The position numbers and the translations under genes were made by a program. The notes below the pieces were generated by a model that did not search any database, was not told the origin of the DNA, and saw only the letters and a list, made by a program, of their open reading frames with translations. Positions 56,881-64,000 of a DNA stretch of 64,000 nt are shown one piece after another; position 1 is the first letter of the stretch, and the number at the start of each line of letters is the position of its first letter. Source of the DNA: Arachis hypogaea (lineage: Eukaryota > Streptophyta > Magnoliopsida > Fabales > Fabaceae); NCBI RefSeq assembly GCF_003086295.3, contig NC_092039.1, forward strand, positions 72,931,649-72,995,648, given 5' to 3'.

Positions 56881-58809
56881 TGTGTGGAAAACGATCCAAC
56901 ACAAAACTCACCGACAAGTGTACCGGGTCGCATCAAGTAATAATAACTCACTTAGAGTGAGGTCGATCCCACAGGGATTGAAGGATTGAGCAATTTTAGT
57001 TTAGTGGTTGATTTAGTCAAGCGAATTAAGTTTTGGTTGAGTGGGTTGTATTTAACAGAAGCTAAATTGCTTGGAATGTAAAGGGAGAGGGGAGAATTGC
57101 AGTAAATTAAAGGACAGGAAAGTAAAATAGACTGAATCTTAAAGGACAAGAAATTAAATGACTGAAACTTAAAGTGCAAGAAATGTAAATTGCTTGAATG
57201 TAAAAGGGATTTGAGGACTGGGATTGCAGAATCTAAACAAAGAGAAATTGAATTGCCACAGTTAATAGAGCAGAAATTGAATTAGAAACAATTAGAACTC
57301 AAACAGTAAAGAAATTAAGTGCAGCAAAGGTTCATAGAAGAACCAAAAGGAAATTGGGATCTCAGGACTCCAGAGACTAGGTAGCAGAGCCTAGATCTCA
57401 ATTGCCTTCCTAGATCCAAGTTCTCAAAGCAATTGACAAGAAATTTAAGAAGAAGCAGTAAAGAGAATGTAAATGAATTCAATTATGCAGAAAAGAAATT
57501 AAAGAGCTCTTGAGTGGAGATTGAGACAGAATTTCCTCAATTCTTAACACCCAAGACTCAAAACAAGGAAATTAAAATTGCCCAAGCAAGAACGAGGAAG
57601 AAGAGAGATCAATTCTCCTCCCCAATGCTCTGAAATCTCGGTCAAGTTTATCCAAGAAAAGTTGCAAAAATTCAAAGCTCAAAGAAAGTGCAAAATTCAA
57701 AGGTCAAGTAAAGGTCCCTAATTACATCAAACTAGCTCCTATTTATACACTTTCTATTCTTGGATTTTTGGATTTGGATGGACTTTTGATTTGGTGAATA
57801 AATGAATTAAATTGGATTTTTAATTCAATTTTTGGCCCAAAAATGATAGCTTCCTGGAGGCTGCCCTGCCCTTGCGGAGGGCAGGGCAGGATTTGGTGCT
57901 TGGTGCGTGCTTGGTGCGGGCGGATGATGCTGTGGTGCGCAGGATACTGCCCTGCCCTCGCGGAGGGCAGGGCAGAAAAAATTGGTGCGCCAGAAATGTG
58001 CCGTGGTGCACTGCTGGTGCTGCCAGATGATGCTGCGGTGCGCCAGAAGGGTGCCTTGGTGCGCCAGAGTTGTGCACCAACAAAATGCTGCCCTGCCCTC
58101 GCGGAGAGCAGGGCAGTGTTTCCAAACTGAAGTCCCGCGTTCGAATCCTGGCAGAAACACACGCTTATTCAATTTCTTGGCTTTCTTGGCACCATAATGG
58201 AGCCTAGTTCCTTGCTTCCTCATGGTCCCGTGTTCAACTCTTATGGCAAGCATTGGGAGACATTTTCCTTTGATTTTCTCCCCTTGTGAGCCCGATACTG
58301 CCCTTGTGGAGGGCAGGGCAACATTTTCTTCTTCTTGATTCCAAGGCACAGATTTGTGCTCTGCCCTTGTAGTGGGCAGGGCAGAGTTGCCTTTTATGCT
58401 TTGTTCTCTTATGTTGCCCTCCTAGAGGGCAGTGTGCCCTTGTGGAGGGCAATGCTTGCCTCCCCTCTTTTCATGCGGCACACTTCTCCTTCCTTTGACC
58501 ACGTTTTCTTCTCCTTTGGTCACGCTTTCTTAGGCCACGCTTTTCTCTTTTATTCTTTTCTTCACCTACAATAAACCAAAACAACCACTCCAAGTATCAC
58601 TAAATTCACAAGGCTTATAAATCAATTAAAATTCAATTAAAATTAGCTTAAACCTCATGAGTTAACATTAATTTCATGGTGGTTGCTTGATTTAAAGAAG
58701 TTATGCATTTTCACTCCAAATCACTTACTTAGGATGCAAGAAAGTGCATAAAGACTAATAAAACAAATGAAATTAGCTTGAAAAATGGGTATATGATGAC
58801 TTGTCATCA
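56881..58809 (-). repeat. Element G 3' LTR
   Basis: 1,929 bp; minus strand TGATGACAAGTCATCATATA to CGTTTTCCACACA. TATA box (reverse of ATTTATA, 57741-57747). Three 29-bp hairpin repeats at 57861, 57947 and 58088, with weaker relatives to 58450. The 5' terminus is itself a small palindrome (TGATGACTTGTCATCA on the plus strand). Confidence 0.92.
57861..58450. repeat. CTGCCCTGCCC hairpin array in G LTR
   Basis: 29-bp inverted repeats CTGCCCTGCCC-(C/T)TNGCGGA-GGGCAGGGCAG at 57861-57889, 57947-57975 and 58088-58116 (one mismatch). Each can form a 12-bp stem with a 5-nt loop when a T-A pair is counted. Shorter relatives (GCCCTTGTGGAGGGC, GCCCTCCTAGAGGGC) occur at about 58300, 58360, 58417 and 58437. 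The other LTR repeats this at 63155, 63241 and 63382. Confidence 0.93.
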
Positions 58810-60402
58810 CAACACCAAACTTAAATCTTGCTTGTCCCCAAGCAAGCGTCAAAATTAAGAGCAATTGAAATGAATAAGAAAAGAATACATATCCTTATTA
58901 GGCATATAGCAGAGCTTGATTTATGGGATCTTTATGCAGACAATGATAACTCAACTATTATTGCTGTTACATAATGTACATCTTTCCTCAAAAGCTTGTT
59001 GAGCTTGCTGTTAGAAGAATCACTTTTTAATTACTCCCTTGCTAACTTTCCTTTCTTATAATGCTTAACAAGCTTATTATTCTTTTAGAGGTTTGGTGTC
59101 TAATGTTGCAGTAGTAGCCTTTGGCTTTATTTTTTTCTTTTACTCAACATCTTTCTACCACAGACACATGGCTCACTAATTCTTCCTAGGATCATTGACG
59201 CCCAGCATCTCTTTGGATAACTAAATGTTCTGTATCTAAGTTGCTCTTTATTGTGGACTTTCAATTGGCCATCCCAAATCAGTTGATCTAAGTGACCGGG
59301 TTTTAAAATACCCCTTAGAATTTACTCATCCAAGCATATCTTAGTACAAGAACACCACAGGCATATGTCCTAGGGTCCAAGCTATTGGTGTCCAACCTTT
59401 ATTCTTTGTTTTTCTTGCCATTTTGGCTTTTTCTTCTTCCTTTTCTTTCTGCTTTTGTTACCAAGGGCTTTTTCATTATTGATAAGAGTCTTTGTAACAG
59501 CAAGCTAACTCACATTTGAATGAGAATGATATTATGCAACAATTATTTCATGAGTTATGCATTTAATCAAACACATATACCACCACTAACTCCCCTTCTT
59601 ACTTATGCAACATTCGATATTTCACTTTTCAATTCAAACAAATCTCTTTTATTTAAGCATATGGGAAACAAAACAAATTTCAAGCTAAGTGATGGTTAAC
59701 AAGCATTATGCAGATTTAGCATTTTTAACAAACAATTTCACTTGCAACTAGATAAACACTTTTAGCAAGACATACAATGGTTTCCAGATTCAAAACATTT
59801 CACAGCAGCAAGGATTAAGTTTAGATACAACCTTCGAAGTTGCAGTCCTTTGATTCTTCCTTTTGTTGTGTTCTCTTTGAGTTAAGGTGCATAATGTCTT
59901 TAATTGTTGACTCATGTCCTGCATAATTCTCAAAGTTGCTTGCTTCTCAAGTCCTTAATTATATGGTTAGTATGCATAAACTGAGTGTGGCTCTTGGAAT
60001 TGTTTTGGTGTGTGAACACCAAACTTAATGGTTTGCCACTTCCTCTTATGCAACAATGTTAACCATATGTGAAACCTTGTGTCCTCGCTAAAGGTTAATG
60101 AGATTAAAACTAGAAAGCAATTAAACAGTCGAATAATGTGTTTGGTTGCTTGGAGCTAGCATCATGCAAGAGGTGAGAATGTGTTTTTAAATGATATTTT
60201 TGGTGGAACACCAAACTTAGAATCTTTCATTCTCCCTTAAATTGTTTTGGTGTGCAACACCAAACTTAGCTCCTTGCAATGCCTACCAATTATTCAACAT
60301 TTTTATTGACAAAGCTGTGAAAAGAAAACTACCTCAGGTTGGGTTGCCTCCCAACAAGCGCTCTTTTATTGTCACTAGCTTGACATCTTCTATTTTTGCT
60401 GA
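58810..60402 (-). other. Element G 3' non-coding region
   Basis: Next to the LTR: AACACCAAACTTAAATCTTG and TTGTCCCCAAGCAAGC. AACACCAAACTTA recurs at about 60016, 60210 and 60261. Just after the ORF lies the reverse of the post-pol leader seen in B and C (GGTTGCCTCCCAACAAGCGC, 60343). No credible coding. Confidence 0.78.
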
Positions 60403-61986
60403 TCATGGAGGTTGAAAATCACAGTGCCTTAGCTTGTCTTTCTTCACTGTGAACTTCCTTCCGGTTTCCTCTTTGATGACCTCTATAAATTCTTGTGGAA
60501 GGATCTTAGTCACAACGTAGTGATCAGACAACTGTGGGGATACCTTCATGGTTTGAATATTGATCATCACTCGATCCCCTAGTGAAAATTTTCCGGTGGG
60601 GATTTTCTGCTTTTCTTTAGTTCTATCCTCTGTCTCTCCTTGAAAGAATTCCTTGTTGTGTTTTTCTTGGCTGGTACTTCCTTTGTCCAGTATTTTCTCA
60701 TTGTCCTCTATGATCCTTTTCCATCCTTCCTTCTTTGTAGCATATTCGTTGTTGGTTGGTTTTTCTTCAATGGTTTTGAGGAAAGTATTTGGTTTCTTCT
60801 CACCCATTTCTGCAAAGTACTTCGCCAGTTGAGCTATCTGCTCCTCAATTCCTTTGATTAACATCTCTTGGTTTCTTGTTGTTTCCTCTTGGTGTTTCAT
60901 CATTCTCTCTATTAGGATCTCCAAGTCTGTGATTCTCTGAGAGTCTTGTGAGATTGGTTGGTTATGAGATGTTAGAGATTGGAAGAATGGGTGTGATGAT
61001 GGCATGTAGTGGTTGTTATTGCTGTAATGGTGTTTTTGTTGGTTTGTGAAGTTGGGGTTGTTATAATTGAAGTCCCTTGGTTTGTGATTTTGGTACTCGT
61101 TCCTTCTCCAGTTGAGATGAGTCTGGGAATGTCTGTGTTGTGAGTATTGGCTTTGAGTGGTATTAGTGGGTGGGTGATGTTGATTGTTTGTGGTCATGGA
61201 GTTGCCCTGGTGGAAACTTCCTTGTTCTTGATGTTGAGATTCCCTCATTCTCAAATAAGAATGGGGTCTCCATGGTGGAAATTTGGCATTCACTGCAGCA
61301 GACAGCTCCATGTTTTGCTGTGGTTGATGGTGCATTTGTCTGTTTAGGTCCTTGAACGCATTCACCCCTTCAATATTCATTACTTCTTTTTCTGAGATTG
61401 CATTCTGTGGTTTCTCAAATGAATGTTGGTTGTTGACTCCTTTGTCATTGAAGTCTGCAACTCCTTGGGCAGTTGTTGTTGCTTTGAGTAGGCCATCTGA
61501 GAAGTAGTCCACTGCTTTTCTTGTTTCTCGGGTCAATCCTTCATAGAAAGCTCGGAAGCCCACTTTATCAGTCGCTTTCTTGTATCTTTCCCAGGCCTTG
61601 AAGAGTGGTTCTTCGTCCCCTTGTGTGAATAGATGTTCTTCCTCTTTCAACTGGATGATCTGTCTGGATGAGGTGAATTTGGCCAGAAATTTGGTGACCA
61701 AATCATCCCAACTAGTGATGCTTCCTTGGGGAAAAGTTTCAAACCATTGTGCAGCTTCACCCTTTAATGAGAAAGGGAATAACAGGATCTTATAAGTGTC
61801 ATGATCTGGACTATCGGTTTTGATTGCATTACAAATCTTCAGAAAAGTGGATATGTGCTGTTGAGGATCTTCTGATGGATTTCCGTCATAAGAACAATTG
61901 TTCTTGATGAGTGTAATAAGTGGTGGCTTCATGTCATGATACCCTTTGTCTGTAGAAACTCGTACGAAAACAATCAAGATGACCAA
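60403..61986 (-). CDS. Element G gag fused to integrase C-terminal tail
   Basis: An uninterrupted 527-codon frame. Residues about 25-165 form an Athila-type capsid domain (IKNNCSYDGNPSEDPQQHI, LFPFSLKGEAAQWFETFPQG, LVTKFLAKFTSSRQI, FKAWERYKK). Residues about 220-350 are Gln/Asn/His-rich with no visible zinc knuckle. Residues about 355-400 are coiled-coil-like (LEILIERMMKHQEETTRNQE). Residues 461-527 match the tail that follows the integrase core in this lineage (GKFSLGDRVMI, TGRKFTVKKDKLRHCDF). Everything between gag and that tail is deleted in frame. It could still assemble or co-package with a helper. A more upstream start is not seen, as only about 160 nt separate the ATG from the primer site. 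Confidence 0.85.
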   Translation of the reverse strand: MVILIVFVRVSTDKGYHDMKPPLITLIKNNCSYDGNPSEDPQQHISTFLKICNAIKTDSPDHDTYKILLFPFSLKGEAAQWFETFPQGSITSWDDLVTKFLAKFTSSRQIIQLKEEEHLFTQGDEEPLFKAWERYKKATDKVGFRAFYEGLTRETRKAVDYFSDGLLKATTTAQGVADFNDKGVNNQHSFEKPQNAISEKEVMNIEGVNAFKDLNRQMHHQPQQNMELSAAVNAKFPPWRPHSYLRMRESQHQEQGSFHQGNSMTTNNQHHPPTNTTQSQYSQHRHSQTHLNWRRNEYQNHKPRDFNYNNPNFTNQQKHHYSNNNHYMPSSHPFFQSLTSHNQPISQDSQRITDLEILIERMMKHQEETTRNQEMLIKGIEEQIAQLAKYFAEMGEKKPNTFLKTIEEKPTNNEYATKKEGWKRIIEDNEKILDKGSTSQEKHNKEFFQGETEDRTKEKQKIPTGKFSLGDRVMINIQTMKVSPQLSDHYVVTKILPQEFIEVIKEETGRKFTVKKDKLRHCDFQPP

Positions 61987-62144
61987 ACAACAGCACGCTT
62001 GAGAATTGAGTGCAATTAATTGAGATAAATTGTTAGCGAGTTAATAGAGGCAATTTCTCAAACAGTTAGTATGTTAGTAAAAAAAAATAAAGAAAAAGTG
62101 CTTGATCTAGACCTCCACTTCACTTAATCATTGTCAATCTATTT

Positions 62145-62165
62145 CAATCCCCGGCAACGGCGCCA
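62145..62165 (-). other. Primer-binding site, tRNA-Asp (element G)
   Basis: On the minus strand TGGCGCCGTTGCCGGGGATT and one further base, 9 nt after the LTR end. Perfect tRNA-Asp complement over its first 18 nt. Confidence 0.92.
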
Positions 62166-62174
62166 AAAACTTGA

Positions 62175-64000
62175 TGTGTGGAAAACGATCCAACACAAAA
62201 CTCACCGGCAAGTGTACCGGGTCGCATCAAGTAATAATAACTCACTTAGAGTGAGGTCGATCCCACAGGGATTGAAGGATTGAGCAATTTTTGTTTAGTG
62301 GTTGATTTACTCAAGCGAATTAAGTTTTGGTTGAGTGGGTTGTATTTAACAGAAGCTAAATTGCTTGGAATGTAAAGGGAGAGGGGAGAATTGCAGTAAA
62401 TTAAAGGACAGGAAAGTAAAATAGACTGAATCTTAAAGGACAAGAAATTAAATGACTGAAACTTAAAGTGCAAGAAATGTAAATTGCTTGAATGTAAAAG
62501 GGATTTGAGGACTGGGATTGCAGAATCTAAACAAAGAGAAATTGAATTGCCACAGTTAATAGAGCAGAAATTGAATTAGAAACAATTAGAACTCAAACAG
62601 TAAAGAAATTAAGTGCAGCAAAGGTTCATAGAAGAACCAAAAGGAAATTGGGATCTCAGGACTCCAGAGACTAGGTAGCAGAGCCTAGATCTCAATTGCC
62701 TTCCTAGATCCAAGTTCTCAAAGCAATTGACAAGAAATTTAAGAAGAAGCAGTAAAGAGAATGTAAATGAATTCAATTATGCAGAAAAGAAATTAAAGAG
62801 CTCTTGAGTGGAGATTGAGACAGAATTTCCTCAATTTTTAACACCCAAGACTCAAAACAAGGAAATTAAAATTGCCCAAGCAAGAACGAGGAAGAAGAGA
62901 GATCAATTCTCCTCCCCAATGCTCTGAAATCTCGGTCAAGTTTCTCCAAGAAAAGTTGCAAAAATTCAAAGCTCAAAGAAAGTGCAAAATTCAAAGGTCA
63001 AGTAAAGGTCCCTAATTACATCAAACTAGCTCCTATTTATACACTTTCTATTCTTGGATTTTTGGATTTGGATGGGCTTTTGATTTGGTGAAGAAATGAA
63101 TTAAATTGGATTTTTAATTCAATTTTTGGCCCAAAAATGATAGCTTCCAGGAGGCTGCCCTGCCCTTGCGGAGGGCAGGGCAGGATTTGGTGCTTGGTGC
63201 GTGCTTGGTGCGGGCGGATGATGCTGTGGTGCGCAGGATGCTGCCCTGCCCTCGCGGAGGGCAGGGCAGAAAAAATTGGTGCGCCAGAAATGTGCCGTGG
63301 TGCGCTGCTGGTGCTGCCAGATGATGCTGCGGTGCGCCAGAAGGGTGCCTTGGTGCGCCAGAGTTGTGCACCAACAAAATGCTGCCCTGCCCTCGCGGAG
63401 GGCAGGGCAGTGTTTCCAAACTGAAGTCCCGCGTTTGAATCCTGGCAGAAACACACGCTTATTCAATTTCTTGGCTTTCTTGGCACCATAATAGAGCCTA
63501 GTTCCTTGCTTCCTCATGGTCCCGTGTTCAACTCTTATGGCTAGCATTGGGAGACATTTTCCTTTGATTTTCTCCCCTTGTGAGCCCGATACTGCCCTTG
63601 TGGAGGGCAGGGCAACATTTTCTTCTTCTTGATTCCAAGGCACAGATTTGTGCTCTGCCCTTGTAGTGGGCAGGGCAGAGTTGCCTTTTATGCTTTGTTC
63701 TCTTATGTTGCCCTCCTAGAGGGCAGTGTGCCCTTGTGGAGGGCAATGCTTGCCTCCCCTCTTTTCATGCGGCACACTTCTCCTTCCTTTGACCACGTTT
63801 TCTTCTCCTTTGGTCACGCTTTCTTAGGCCACGCTTTTCTCTTTTATTCTTTTCTTCACCTACAATAAACCAAAACAACCACTCCAAGTATCACTAAATT
63901 CACAAGGCTTATAAATCAATTAAAATTCAATTAAAATTAGCTTAAACCTCATGAGTTAACATTAATTTCATGGTGGTTGCTTGATTTAAAGAAGTTATGC
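62175..64000 (-). repeat. Element G 5' LTR, runs off the window
   Basis: Same sequence as 56881-58706 with about 14 single-base differences. Its remaining roughly 103 bp lie beyond the right edge. TATA box (reverse of ATTTATA) at 63035-63041. Confidence 0.92.

Larger units (their letters stand above)
56881..64000 (-). mobile_element. Element G: young non-autonomous Athila-like retrotransposon
   Basis: On the minus strand: 5' LTR (beyond 64000 down to 62175), tRNA-Asp primer site (62165-62145), a single gag-integrase-tail ORF (61986-60403), 1.6-kb 3' non-coding region, 3' LTR (58809-56881). No protease, RT, RNase H or integrase core. About 14 differences between LTRs by eye over 1.83 kb (below 1%). 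Left flank GGTGA (56876-56880). Confidence 0.9.

Noticed and set aside
57820..58349. Overlapping open frames of 100-174 codons on both strands in the G LTR
   Set aside because: They arise from the GC-rich hairpin array (repeats of PALREGRA or PCPPRGQG type) and recur identically in the other LTR. All frames are open because of composition, not coding.
60640..61795. Plus-strand open frames of 60-73 codons across 60640-61795
   Set aside because: Antisense shadows of the intact 527-codon minus-strand gag-tail ORF.

Overview
This 64-kb window is plant nuclear DNA made almost entirely of nested LTR retrotransposons. The LTR termini, in particular TGATGAGCGGATATTTTATA and TGATAAACCACTATTT, the GGCGTT(T/A)AACGCC palindromes, and tRNA-Asp primer sites next to a DLGA-type protease all fit pericentromeric heterochromatin of peanut or a wild relative (Arachis, Fabaceae). 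The genus is an inference from remembered repeat families, not from a search. No intact host gene is present. The only host-like coding signal is a possible 34-codon terminal exon near the left end.

Layout. Positions 1-797 are AT-rich and end in a Helitron-like 3' terminus. Positions 798-1408 are low-copy-looking sequence with the possible exon. Positions 1409 to about 2000 are a fragment of a CCGG-rich DNA transposon, and about 2000-2651 is T-rich filler. Positions 2652-45207 are the frame of element A, a Tekay/Del-like Ty3 chromovirus with an initiator-tRNA-Met primer site, gag, RNase H, integrase and chromodomain. Its middle has been replaced by two Athila-like elements, B (6027-27880) and C (27881-40030). 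B carries gag, protease, RT, RNase H, integrase and a third ORF. It is itself interrupted by non-autonomous element K (8534-15622, 5-bp target duplication) and by a TIR DNA transposon (22340-23687). C carries a solo LTR (32854-35240). A's 3' LTR contains a solo LTR (43208-44768) with a perfect 5-bp duplication.

From 45208 rightward the window runs into a nested stack in which each inner element begins at an exact LTR terminus: D into A's LTR, E into D, H into E, F into H, G into F. G (56881 to beyond 64000, minus strand) is the youngest. Its two LTRs differ at only about 14 sites by eye over the shared 1.83 kb.

Function. All autonomous-type polyproteins seen here (A, B, C, E) are broken by stops, frameshifts or catalytic changes. 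Long open frames survive in G (a 527-aa gag joined directly to an integrase C-terminal tail) and F (a 341-aa third-ORF protein). K encodes a P/Q/Y-rich plus acidic protein instead of gag-pol. Any mobility of K or G would have to be supplied in trans by a related Athila-type element.

The most unusual pattern is architectural. Sequence-unrelated LTR families all carry a different palindromic or GC-rich minisatellite in the U3 region, starting roughly 300-450 bp from the LTR 5' end and, where a TATA box is visible, lying just upstream of it.
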